This document shows, in pieces, positions 48,870 to 57,652 of a stretch of 64,000 bases of DNA. How positions within the stretch are numbered: position 1 is the first letter of the stretch; every line of letters begins with the position of its first letter. Below the pieces are notes generated by a model that saw only the letters and a list, made by a program, of their open reading frames with translations, searched no databases and had not been told where the DNA came from. The stretch lies in contig NZ_CP099959.1 of NCBI RefSeq assembly GCF_040409815.1, forward strand, positions 248,001 through 312,000, read 5' to 3'. Source of the DNA: Polynucleobacter sp. UK-FUSCHL-C3. Lineage in GTDB: Bacteria > Pseudomonadota > Gammaproteobacteria > Burkholderiales > Burkholderiaceae. The position numbers and the translations under genes were made by a program.

Positions 48870-49660
48870 TGGAAATACTTGGGCTTGATCGTCACGATCT
48901 GCGCTTTACATTGAATGTTTGGCGAATGAATCTGGCTGACCGTTATCTGGGGTCTGCACTAGGTGGTGCCTGGGCAATTCTCAATCCCTTATTAATGTTT
49001 GCATTGTTTACTTTCGTTTTTGGGTTTGTATTTAAGGCCAGGTTGCCTGGCGCGGAATCTACTTTGGAATATTCAATTTGGCTTATTTGTGGATACGGTA
49101 CCTGGATGGCAAATACTGAGGCCTTAACATCGGCATCTAATTCTATTATCGGCAATGCTGGACTAGTTAAAAATATGTCTTTCAAGACTGAAGTGCTCCC
49201 AATCGCAGCAACTTTGCTTGGTTTGATTCCGCTTGCAGTTAGCATCGTATTTATATTGATACTCCAAGCATTCAATGGGGATAGTTTAAGTTTTACATTG
49301 TTGTGGTTGCCTGTAATTATTGCTGTACAGTTTATATTTCTTATTGCCATGGGAATATTCTTGGCGGCATTAACAACATTTGTACGAGACTTTGGAGTCG
49401 TACTACCAAACCTATTAATGATTATTTTATTTGCAACGCCAATTTTTTATCCTTTAGAGGCAGTCCCAAGCGCATTAGCGAAATTTATGATGTTCAATCC
49501 TGCTTATATTATTGCGCTTGCCTATAGATCAGTCTTGGTTGAACATCAAATGCCTCCTATCCTACCCCTCTTAATTTTGAGTATTGTAAGTTTGGGTTTA
49601 TTGACGGTAACTCTTGGAATTTTTCGGAGAGTTAAGGGTTTCTTTCCAGCAGTTGTTTGA
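48869..49660 (+). CDS. wzm: ABC-2 type polysaccharide permease (Wzm-like)
   Basis: 263 residues, six predicted membrane helices. RFTLNVWRMNLADRYLGSALGGAWAILNPLLMFALFTFVFGFVF is the ABC-2/Wzm start. PILATLLGLIP-like LPIAATLLGLIPLAVSIV follows, and NLLMIILFATPIFYPLEAVP and MMFNPAYIIALAYRSVLVE form the later part. It exports undecaprenyl-linked O-polysaccharide to the periplasm. Only one permease gene is present for two ATPase genes, implying a homodimer. Confidence 0.93.
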   Translation: MEILGLDRHDLRFTLNVWRMNLADRYLGSALGGAWAILNPLLMFALFTFVFGFVFKARLPGAESTLEYSIWLICGYGTWMANTEALTSASNSIIGNAGLVKNMSFKTEVLPIAATLLGLIPLAVSIVFILILQAFNGDSLSFTLLWLPVIIAVQFIFLIAMGIFLAALTTFVRDFGVVLPNLLMIILFATPIFYPLEAVPSALAKFMMFNPAYIIALAYRSVLVEHQMPPILPLLILSIVSLGLLTVTLGIFRRVKGFFPAVV

Positions 49661-49766
49661 AGGCATTTTTGTGATTGAATTTATTAATCCTATGTATGTA
49701 GAAGTGTTAGGTAGACTCAAATTATTAACTTCTTTGGTTATTCTCAAATTTATTGATTATTAGTTA

Positions 49767-49772
49767 TATAAT
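49767..49772 (+). promoter_or_regulatory. Candidate -10 box before the methyltransferase
   Basis: TATAAT in the 115-bp gap after the permease gene, about 31 nt ahead of the chosen methyltransferase start. No convincing -35 box. It may mark an internal promoter in the long run of sugar genes. Confidence 0.35.
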
Positions 49773-49802
49773 TTAATGATAAAAAATTTTGATAGGCAAC
49801 AT

Positions 49803-50627
49803 ATGACTAATTCATCAATATCTTCAGCAAATGAAAGTTTTTGGAATGAGCTGTGTGGAACTCAGCTAGCAAATTCAATCGGTGTTACAGACTCAAGTCC
49901 AGCTTCGCTTAAGAAATTTGATGACTGGTATTTTGATTTTTATCCCTATCTTTTTGATCATATCCCCTTTAATGACTTAAAAGATAAGAATGTCCTTGAG
50001 GTTGGACTTGGATATGGAACTGTCTCTCAAAGATTGGCAGAAAGTGGTACAAAATATCAGGGGTTAGATATTGCTATCGGCCCTGTAAGTATGGTTGCCC
50101 ATCGTCTCCAGCAGAGTGGAGTTGCCGGTAAAGCAATTCAGGGCAGTATTCTTGCGCCATCATTTCAACTAGAATCATTTGATGCGATTATTGCTATAGG
50201 CTGCTTGCATCACACGGGCGATCTTCAAAAGGCAATTGATGAATGCTATTCACTTTTACGTGAAGGTGGTCAATTTATATTTATGGTGTACTACGCATAT
50301 TCATATCGCCGCTGGACTAGATCTCCTCTGGCAACCCTTAAATATGCTTTTAGGGAATTTAAAGGATACCGAGGGGTTGTTGGCCTATCCGCTTCAAGGG
50401 ATCGAGTTGCGTACGATAAAAACTCAAGCGGTGATGGCGCCCCTCATACTGACTGGATTTCAAAGAAATCACTGGCTAGCCTTTGTTCAAAATTTTCCAA
50501 ATTTCAACCTAAAATAGAAAACATTGATCGCGATCCACCATTTATTTTTTGGAAAAGAAGGTCATTACTTAAAACTAATATACCCAATAGTATGGGTCTC
50601 GATTTATATGTTTCCTGTATAAAATAG
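49803..50627 (+). CDS. Class I SAM methyltransferase
   Basis: 274 residues from ATG 49803, with AGG six bases ahead; an ATG at 49776 is immediately after the TATAAT box and less likely. NVLEVGLGYGTVSQRLAESG is the SAM loop, followed by YQGLDIAIGPVSM, FDAIIAIGCLHHTGDLQKAIDECYSLLREGGQFIFMVYYA. Probably methylates a sugar or ends the polysaccharide chain, as some Wzt_C-linked methyltransferases do (inference from location). Confidence 0.8.
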   Translation: MTNSSISSANESFWNELCGTQLANSIGVTDSSPASLKKFDDWYFDFYPYLFDHIPFNDLKDKNVLEVGLGYGTVSQRLAESGTKYQGLDIAIGPVSMVAHRLQQSGVAGKAIQGSILAPSFQLESFDAIIAIGCLHHTGDLQKAIDECYSLLREGGQFIFMVYYAYSYRRWTRSPLATLKYAFREFKGYRGVVGLSASRDRVAYDKNSSGDGAPHTDWISKKSLASLCSKFSKFQPKIENIDRDPPFIFWKRRSLLKTNIPNSMGLDLYVSCIK

Positions 50628-50632
50628 CAAAA

Positions 50633-51922
50633 TTGAAAATATTAATTCTCTACAACGAATCTCAAACCTACACTCAAACGGTTTTTGAGCATCTCGATGC
50701 GTTTAGAAAGTTTTCTCAAAATAAATTTTACTATCTTCACTATGAAAATCTTGCTAAAGAAAAAGAATCTCTAGAATATTTTCAAATTATTTTTTTGCAT
50801 TACTCGGTTAGGTTGCCTGCTGATCAGATTTCTGAGGCTATGGGAGAAACCCTTTCCCAATATCGAGGTGCCAAGGTTTTATTTATTCAGGATGAGTATG
50901 ATAAGGTAGCGCGTACTAAATACTGGATTAAAAAAATTAAGTTCGATATTGTATTCAGCGTCGTGCCTAAAATTTCAATTTCAATTATTTATCCAAAAGA
51001 AGAATTTTCGAATACGAAGTTCGTTAATAACTTAACTGGATATGTGCCAGAAAATTTAAATTCTTTTTCCAAGTGGGTGAAGGTGCCACCCTCTAGTCGT
51101 AGTATAGAGATTGGATATCGCGGCAGACATTTACCTATTAAGTATGGTGATTTAGCTAGGGAAAAAGTTAGAATTGGGGTGTCTGTAAAGCAATATTGCA
51201 AATTAAATAATATCGTCCATGACATTGAATGGGATGAGCAGTCCCGTATTTATGGCGACAATTGGTATAAATTTATAGCAAATTGCAAATCAATGCTTGG
51301 ATCAGAGAGTGGTAGCAATGTATTTGATTGGGATGGTAATCTGGATCAGGCGATAAAAAAATATCGTAAGCTAAACTCCTCCATGTCTGAAGATGAGATA
51401 TACGAGAATTTTATTCAGACTTTAGAGCGACCCGGACTCATGAATCAAATATCTCCACGTATATTTGAAATGGCAGCAGCCGGTACTATTATGATTCTTT
51501 ATGAAGGGACTTACAGTAATGTTATTGAGCCAAATCGCCACTTTCTTTCTTTAAAAAAGGATCACAGCAATCTGCCTGAGATTATTGCCAAGTTGAGGGA
51601 CGGCGATTTCATTGACGAAATGGCCTCTAGGGTAAAAACTGACATCATCGAAACAGGCAAATATAGTTACCAGCAATTTGTTAGCATGATTGATCTAGAG
51701 TTAAGTGAGCTATCTACTAAGGATTCATTAAGCCCTATTACTTCCTCAGTAACTCTAAGCGGTAACTTTTCAAAGGATCCCGTTAGGGTGCCAGCACTTT
51801 TTCATGGAAGTGCTGATTCATGGATTATGGGAAATTTGTCCTTTGCTCTTAAAATATGGCCATATATTCCCCTTCTTGCAAGAACTCCCATTAAGAAGAT
51901 TATTCGCAAAATGTATTTCTAG
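50633..51922 (+). CDS. Glycosyltransferase family 1-like, CgeB-type (copy 1)
   Basis: 429 residues from a TTG start. N-terminus MKILILYNESQTYTQTVFEHLDAF, then KVLFIQDEYDKV and NNLTGYVPENL. The donor side reads QISPRIFEMAAAGTIMILYEGTYSNVIEPNRHFLSLKKDHSN, the typical CgeB/GT1 pattern (SPRxFE...G). It has a clear paralogue at 53947 and a tail remnant just after it. The hydrophobic/basic end (FALKIWPYIPLLARTPIKKIIRKMYF) could bind the membrane surface. Confidence 0.8.
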   Translation: MKILILYNESQTYTQTVFEHLDAFRKFSQNKFYYLHYENLAKEKESLEYFQIIFLHYSVRLPADQISEAMGETLSQYRGAKVLFIQDEYDKVARTKYWIKKIKFDIVFSVVPKISISIIYPKEEFSNTKFVNNLTGYVPENLNSFSKWVKVPPSSRSIEIGYRGRHLPIKYGDLAREKVRIGVSVKQYCKLNNIVHDIEWDEQSRIYGDNWYKFIANCKSMLGSESGSNVFDWDGNLDQAIKKYRKLNSSMSEDEIYENFIQTLERPGLMNQISPRIFEMAAAGTIMILYEGTYSNVIEPNRHFLSLKKDHSNLPEIIAKLRDGDFIDEMASRVKTDIIETGKYSYQQFVSMIDLELSELSTKDSLSPITSSVTLSGNFSKDPVRVPALFHGSADSWIMGNLSFALKIWPYIPLLARTPIKKIIRKMYF

Positions 51923-51931
51923 CCCAATTTA

Positions 51932-52030
51932 TATGAATTTGCCCTTAAAATATGGCCTTATCTCCTCCCTCTAGTCAGAAGTCTCGTTAAAAAAGATTCT
52001 TGGCAGATCTTAAGCAGTGATCTTTATTAG
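51932..52030 (+). pseudogene. Leftover 3' tail of a lost glycosyltransferase copy
   Basis: Just after the previous gene's stop, an open frame reads YEFALKIWPYLLPLVRSLVKK... to a TAG at 52030. It repeats, with changes, the C-terminal tail of copy 1 (FALKIWPY is identical, then PL and KK recur). Matching DNA includes CTTAAAATATGGCC. No start or body is present, so it is a fragment left after duplication and deletion of a related gene. Confidence 0.75.
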
Positions 52031-52042
52031 CGCTAATTTAAT

Positions 52043-53947
52043 ATGTGCGGAATCTTTTCAATAATCTCTCCTCTACCTCTTATTAAAGAGGAATTGCAAA
52101 ATAGTATTCAGGCGGGTGTCAAGCAAATTCATCATCGTGGTCCAGATGCTAATGGTGTTTGGATTGACCCTCAGTCTCGGATAGGATTTGGCCATGTTCG
52201 CTTGACTATTGTTGATCTAGATAGCGGTGCTCAACCCATGTCTTTGGATAATGGCACTACTATTATCTTTAATGGTGAGATCTATAACTATATTGAGTTA
52301 CGTGAGGAGCTGGGTTTAGATTTATTTAAGACCCATTCTGATACCGAAGTCATTTTGTATGCTTATCAGAAGTGGGGTGAGGATTGCGTCCAGCATTTAC
52401 GCGGCATGTTTGCTTTTTTAATTTGGGATGCAAAAAAGGATGCCATCTTTTTTGCCCGAGATCGTTTTGGCATAAAGCCGCTTTACTGGCTTCAAGGGCC
52501 TGATGGGGTGATTTATTTTGCCTCCGAAATTAAGGCCTTACTGCCATTTATTAATACTAGATCTGTCGATACGCATGCCCTCAGTGACTATTTCAGTTTT
52601 CAATTCTGCCTTGGATCCAAAACGCTGTTGGAGGGCGTGAAGCAAATTGAGCCTGCTCATTGCGGCTGGGTCACTAAGGATGGCGCAATTAGCATTAAGC
52701 GCTATTGGGAGGTGCACTACAACCTGGATTTTGAACATGCCGATAAGTACTTTATCGAAAAGATTCAGGGACTGATGGATGACTCCACAAAAATGCATAT
52801 GCGTGCTGATGTTGAAATTGGCGCCTATGTTAGTGGTGGGGTAGACTCTAGCCTTTTAGCAATCTTAGGCTCTAAATATCAGGACTCAAATTCTCGATTT
52901 AAGATTTTCAATGGCAGATTTACGGATAGTGACGCATTTGATGAATCTAGATATGCTCGTGCGGTTGCAGAAGATCACGATATGGATTTATATATTGCTT
53001 CTATTACCGAGCAAGACTTTGTAGATAACATTGCGGAAGTTATTTATCATCTTGATAGTCCTATTGCAGGGCCCGGCTCATTTCCTCAGTACATGGTTTC
53101 AAAAGTTGCAAGCAAGCATCTAAAAGTGGTTCTTGGGGGGCAGGGCGGCGATGAGATTTTTGGTGGCTACGCAAGATATTTGATTGCTTATTTTGAGCAG
53201 TGTATTCAAGGAGCAATTGATGGCACCTTGAATAATGGACACTTTGTTGTGACCTATGAGTCAATCATTCCTAATTTAAGAACTTTGCGGGAATATAAGC
53301 CATTAATGAAGGAATTTTTTTCAGCCGGCTTATTTGAGCCTAAGGATCAGCGTTATTTCAGGCTAATTAATCGATCAAATACGATAGAGCCAATGTTGCG
53401 CCCTGGGATCATCCAAAGAGAAAAAGCGTTTGAGGAGTTTAGATCAATTTTTTGGGGAAATAATGTTGGTCATGAATCCTATTTTGACTTGATGACCCAT
53501 TTTGACTTTAAAACTCTTTTACCCGCATTGCTACAGGTAGAGGATCGAATGAGCATGGCGCATGGGCTCGAGTCACGCGTCCCATTTCTGGATCATCCTT
53601 TAGTTGAATTAGCTGCAACTATCCCAGCAAATGTGAAATTCCTGAATGGCGAGTTAAAACGCTTACTCAAAGAATCCTTTTCCCACAAACTCCCCAAGGC
53701 TATTCGAGAACGCAAAGACAAGATGGGCTTTCCCGTACCTTTAAATCTTTGGCTTAGACAGGGAGGTCCTGCGCGTGATTTTATTGGCGATACATTTTCT
53801 TCTCATAAGGCAAGAACAAGGCCTTATTTGCGGGATGGAGTCACCCTTGATTCAATTCTTGATACCCAAAGTATTTATGGCAGAAATTTATGGGCCTTGC
53901 TCAGTTTAGAACTTTGGCATCAGCAATTTATTGACAGTAAATCCTGA
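52043..53947 (+). CDS. AsnB-type glutamine amidotransferase (second copy)
   Basis: 634 residues. MCGIFSIISPLPL, HHRGPDANGVWID, FNGEIYNYIELRE in the glutaminase domain; YVSGGVDSSLLAIL and VVLGGQGGDEIFGGYARY in the synthase domain; EDRMSMAHGLESRVPFLDHPL near the end. Paralogue of 39484-41370 but clearly divergent. Lies between two paralogous glycosyltransferases. Probably makes a uronamide on a nucleotide sugar or on the lipid-linked glycan; a plain asparagine synthetase is possible but less likely here. Confidence 0.88.
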   Translation: MCGIFSIISPLPLIKEELQNSIQAGVKQIHHRGPDANGVWIDPQSRIGFGHVRLTIVDLDSGAQPMSLDNGTTIIFNGEIYNYIELREELGLDLFKTHSDTEVILYAYQKWGEDCVQHLRGMFAFLIWDAKKDAIFFARDRFGIKPLYWLQGPDGVIYFASEIKALLPFINTRSVDTHALSDYFSFQFCLGSKTLLEGVKQIEPAHCGWVTKDGAISIKRYWEVHYNLDFEHADKYFIEKIQGLMDDSTKMHMRADVEIGAYVSGGVDSSLLAILGSKYQDSNSRFKIFNGRFTDSDAFDESRYARAVAEDHDMDLYIASITEQDFVDNIAEVIYHLDSPIAGPGSFPQYMVSKVASKHLKVVLGGQGGDEIFGGYARYLIAYFEQCIQGAIDGTLNNGHFVVTYESIIPNLRTLREYKPLMKEFFSAGLFEPKDQRYFRLINRSNTIEPMLRPGIIQREKAFEEFRSIFWGNNVGHESYFDLMTHFDFKTLLPALLQVEDRMSMAHGLESRVPFLDHPLVELAATIPANVKFLNGELKRLLKESFSHKLPKAIRERKDKMGFPVPLNLWLRQGGPARDFIGDTFSSHKARTRPYLRDGVTLDSILDTQSIYGRNLWALLSLELWHQQFIDSKS

Positions 53948-55269
53948 TGGAAATACTGTTTTTAACAAATCGCCCAACAGCTAATACGCAAGCAGCAACG
54001 GTTACGGAGTATTTAGATGCGCTACATAAATATTCCGAACACAATGTTTACGAAATTTCGATGTTGCATCATTTTCCAGCCCGCATTGATTTAGATCGTT
54101 TTGATGTAGTAATTTCCCATTATTCTCTTTCGATTGGACCATTGTTAAAGCACTACTTTGGTGAAGATCTGGTTAGGAAACTCAGGCAATTCAAAGGGCT
54201 CAAAGCCGCCTTCTTGCAGGATGAGTACCGTGAAATTAAGACCTATTGGAAGCACATTAACGAATTAGGAATTAATGTCCTTTTCTCATGCGTTCCAGAG
54301 GGCGAAATACCAAAAGTTTATCCTGCTGAAAAAGTACCAAATTTAAGGGTAATCAATGTTTTGACTGGCTATGTTCCTGAAGCATTGCTAAAGCTTGAGG
54401 TCGTACCGGTAGCAAAAAGACCAATTGATGTTGGATATAGAACTAGGAAGATGTGGTACTGGCTTGGTGCGCTTGCCTATGAAAAATGGTTCATATCTGA
54501 AGAGTTTAAGCGGCGCGCAAAAGCAAAATCTCTTGGCTTGAATCTAGACTTGTCAACGCGCGAATATGAACGCTTATATGGTCACGCTTGGACTAATTTC
54601 GTAGCATCTTGCAAAACTGTAATTGGAGTAGAGAGCGGGGCTAGTATTATTGATTTTGATGGTCAGCTCGAGCGAAGAGTTGATCAGTACGTTTCCGAAC
54701 ATCCTCAAGCTACATTTGAAGAGGTTTCTGAACTCTTTTTAAAAGAATATGAGGGCTCATTAAGACTGCATCAGATTTCACCTCGGTGTTTTGAGGCTGC
54801 AGCACTCAGGACGCCTATGGTTTTATTTGAAGGTGAATATTCAAATGTTTTAGAGCCAGGCCGCCATTTCGTAGTTCTAAAGAAAGATTTTTCAAACTTT
54901 GAAGAGGTTGTTGAAAAAATAAAAGACCATGAATATCTACAAAAAATGGCAGATCGAACATACCTAGAGGTAGCACTAAACCCCCGCTGGAGTTATCGAG
55001 AGTTTATCAGGGTGATTGATCAAGCAATTGATGTGGAGGTTGATAAACTGGGTACAGTAAGGTCTAAGCATCCATACTCTCCTCAAGAGTTTAAGTGGGC
55101 CATGATGATGAGTTTTGGATATATTCTTCGCAGAAGAAGTGCATTAGCTATGCAGTCTATATTGCTCGGATTTCCTTTAGCAAGAAAGGCTCTTTTTGGG
55201 CTTTGGAACGCTCTTCCATATCCTTTACAAAAAATAGCACGGCCATTCGCCCGAATTATATCTAGATAA
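53947..55269 (+). CDS. Glycosyltransferase family 1-like, CgeB-type (copy 2)
   Basis: 440 residues. Paralogue of 50633: AAFLQDEYREIKTYW, VLTGYVPEALL, DVGYRTRKMWYW, GVESGASIIDFDG, QISPRCFEAAALRTPMVLFEGEYSNVLEPGRHFVVLKKDFSN. Both share the same order of motifs. The first base overlaps the last of the AsnB gene (TGATG), so they are coupled. The C-terminal tail is longer and hydrophobic/basic. Different sugars or linkages are likely for the two copies. Confidence 0.8.
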   Translation: MEILFLTNRPTANTQAATVTEYLDALHKYSEHNVYEISMLHHFPARIDLDRFDVVISHYSLSIGPLLKHYFGEDLVRKLRQFKGLKAAFLQDEYREIKTYWKHINELGINVLFSCVPEGEIPKVYPAEKVPNLRVINVLTGYVPEALLKLEVVPVAKRPIDVGYRTRKMWYWLGALAYEKWFISEEFKRRAKAKSLGLNLDLSTREYERLYGHAWTNFVASCKTVIGVESGASIIDFDGQLERRVDQYVSEHPQATFEEVSELFLKEYEGSLRLHQISPRCFEAAALRTPMVLFEGEYSNVLEPGRHFVVLKKDFSNFEEVVEKIKDHEYLQKMADRTYLEVALNPRWSYREFIRVIDQAIDVEVDKLGTVRSKHPYSPQEFKWAMMMSFGYILRRRSALAMQSILLGFPLARKALFGLWNALPYPLQKIARPFARIISR

Positions 55270-55295
55270 TCCACCAATAATTTGAGGATATTTTT

Positions 55296-56495
55296 CTGTT
55301 AACCCTTTGGCTCTTAAGTTACCAGTGGGTAGCAACGGCAATCCAGGCTCTGATTAGCTTTGGCTTGAGCATCTTAGTTGCTCGTCATTTAGGCGTGGAT
55401 CAATTTGGAGTGTACGCAATTGCAATGTCTGCAGGTTTTTTTATCACAATACTGCTTGACGGCGGTTTTATTGCATTGCTCCAGCGGGAGTCAGCTCTAG
55501 CCTCTTTGGATATTGCGATTGAAGATCAAACGCTGAGTCGTTACGCATTTGGATATACACTTTTGCTCGTAGCAATTCTAATTCTAATGGCAATTATCAA
55601 CCCGTTTGAACAAGATCTAACCACTTTATTCGCTATCATTTTTGCTTTTTGTCCGGTTGTTTTAATTGCGCAATCAATGTCAGTCTTGCGTGGCCAAGGG
55701 AGATTGGCGCGAGATGCATTTTTGCAGGTTATGACTCGATTTTTAACAGCCTTTTTTGTTGTAACTTTTATATTGTATGGTTTTGATAGTCCTTCTTCAG
55801 TCTTATTTGCCCAAGGTATCGGAGGCTATGTAGTTTGTTTTGTATTGATGTTTAGATCTAAGATAAAGCCAATATTTTTGATCCCATGGAAAATTTTTAG
55901 GGTTACCATTCCTTTGGCTGCTTGGGCCATTGCATGTGGCTTGTATGCTAGGTCTGATCTTTTGCTTTGTAGGTTATTTGATATCCCACGTTCTGATGTT
56001 GGTGAATATGGTGTTGCCTGTCGATTGGTTGAGGCCCTACAAGTTTTTGGGGGACCAGTTGCAATCGTCTTGTTACGTAAATTTCGCATGTCTCAGCTAT
56101 CTATAGAGGTTTCCACTGGAAAAATTTTGAATGCCCTTTACTTAGCACTATTTATTGGATCGATAATATGTGTTTGCGCATTTTTATTTTCATCAACTAT
56201 TATTCCCTTTTTTTTTGGTGAGCAATATAGTGCTTCAGTTCAGTTATTTGAGGTTTTAACGATTGGATTTATATTTTTTTTAGGCAACACGGTTTTATTT
56301 CAAGCCTTTCTGGCACTTGAGCTGCAGCGTTTGCTAATGAGTATCACAGTCGTAGCTGCGATTTTTAATGTAACTCTGAATGCGATAGCGCTGCCTATTT
56401 ATGGAATTGAAGTCTGTGCTTGGATATCGGTTTTGACCCAGCTTCTATTATTATTACTATTACGCTTCTATTTTCTAAAACATAAAAATAAGTGA
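55296..56495 (+). CDS. Wzx-type oligosaccharide flippase (start CTG candidate)
   Basis: About 399 residues from the CTG at 55296, with GAGG eight bases upstream. A TTG at 55365 gives 376 residues but cuts into the first helix: the upstream codons read LTLWLLSYQWVATAIQALISFG, the normal start of this family, joined to LSILVARHLGVDQFGVYAI. About ten to twelve membrane helices follow. No ATG, GTG or TTG occurs in frame between the TAA and 55365. It should move lipid-linked oligosaccharides across the membrane, and coexists with an ABC exporter. Confidence 0.78.
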   Translation: MLTLWLLSYQWVATAIQALISFGLSILVARHLGVDQFGVYAIAMSAGFFITILLDGGFIALLQRESALASLDIAIEDQTLSRYAFGYTLLLVAILILMAIINPFEQDLTTLFAIIFAFCPVVLIAQSMSVLRGQGRLARDAFLQVMTRFLTAFFVVTFILYGFDSPSSVLFAQGIGGYVVCFVLMFRSKIKPIFLIPWKIFRVTIPLAAWAIACGLYARSDLLLCRLFDIPRSDVGEYGVACRLVEALQVFGGPVAIVLLRKFRMSQLSIEVSTGKILNALYLALFIGSIICVCAFLFSSTIIPFFFGEQYSASVQLFEVLTIGFIFFLGNTVLFQAFLALELQRLLMSITVVAAIFNVTLNAIALPIYGIEVCAWISVLTQLLLLLLLRFYFLKHKNK

Positions 56496-56554
56496 TTAGT
56501 TTCATTTCTATGAATTTTTATTTTTATAATGCTGTTTAATTTTTCTGGATTCGT

Positions 56555-57652
56555 ATGTCTACTTTAGTACTTGCTTTTATTTCATCACTAGTCACTAATT
56601 TATTCATAGTGCAATCGAAGAAATTGCATTTAGCTTTTACGGCAGATTCTGATTTATCTGGGGTCCAAAAATTTCATGCAGTACCGGTGCCTCGTGTTGG
56701 GGGGATTGCTATTTTCTTTGGATCGTTAGTAGCGCTTTTCGCGCGCTATTTTGAAAATGCTGAAGTAGGGTTATTTGGCTTGCTTTTGGTGATGTGCTCC
56801 TTGCCAGCCTTTCTTTCTGGGTTGACTGAGGATTTAACCAAAAAGGTAGGTGTTAAGGTTAGATTGCTCGCCACCATGGTCTCGGCAGGGCTGGCGGGCT
56901 ATTTTTTAAATGCTTGGCTGGGTAGTGTGCAGATTTTAGGTATTGATAACCTGATGATGGCTTATCCCTTTGTGGCTATAGCCATTACTTGCTTTGCTGT
57001 TGGTGGGGTAGCCAACGCTTTTAACATTATTGATGGCTATAACGGCTTATCGTCGATGGTAGCCGTCATTATTTTGTCTGGCATTACTTATGTTGCCTTT
57101 CAGGTAAATGACTATCCCATCATGATTGCTGCGCTAGCAATGATCGGTGCTTTACTGGGTTTCCTCGTTTTTAATTACCCGCGCGGGGCTATCTTTTTGG
57201 GTGATGGCGGGGCTTATTTTGTGGGTTTTTGGATTGCTGAGCTCTCGGTGTTGTTAACGGCTCGTCATCCAGAAGTTTCAAAATGGTTTCCCTTACTACT
57301 TTGCCTGTACCCAATCTTTGAGACAGTGTTTACGATCTATCGCCGCGTTTTACTACAAAAAGCACACCCCGGCATGCCTGACGCATTGCATTTACATCAG
57401 TTAATTTATATGCGGATTGTTCGACCCTCGGTTGGCGGTCATTCAGATGCCGCTAAGGCTCAATGCAATGCCTTGACTTCACCTTATTTGTGGATCCTGA
57501 CTGCATTAGCGGTCATTCCAGCCATTTTGTTTTGGCAATATCACCTGGTACTCAAAGGCTTTGCTGTTTTATTTGCAGTGACTTACGTCTGGTTGTACTG
57601 GGCTATTGTGCGCTTTAAGTCACCCAGGTGGATGCACTTAAAAAGCATTTAA
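56555..57652 (+). CDS. Undecaprenyl-phosphate sugar-1-phosphate transferase (WecA/WbpL-like)
   Basis: 365 residues with about ten membrane helices, MraY/WecA family. VPRVGGIAIFFGSL, the DD-like EDLTKKVGVKVRLLA region, GVANAFNIIDGYNGLSSM, FLGDGGAYFVGFWIAELS, and the HLHQLIYMR cytoplasmic motif. It puts the first sugar phosphate onto undecaprenyl phosphate to start the glycan. Last gene of the locus; typical WbpL location at the end of a run. Confidence 0.9.
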   Translation: MSTLVLAFISSLVTNLFIVQSKKLHLAFTADSDLSGVQKFHAVPVPRVGGIAIFFGSLVALFARYFENAEVGLFGLLLVMCSLPAFLSGLTEDLTKKVGVKVRLLATMVSAGLAGYFLNAWLGSVQILGIDNLMMAYPFVAIAITCFAVGGVANAFNIIDGYNGLSSMVAVIILSGITYVAFQVNDYPIMIAALAMIGALLGFLVFNYPRGAIFLGDGGAYFVGFWIAELSVLLTARHPEVSKWFPLLLCLYPIFETVFTIYRRVLLQKAHPGMPDALHLHQLIYMRIVRPSVGGHSDAAKAQCNALTSPYLWILTALAVIPAILFWQYHLVLKGFAVLFAVTYVWLYWAIVRFKSPRWMHLKSI

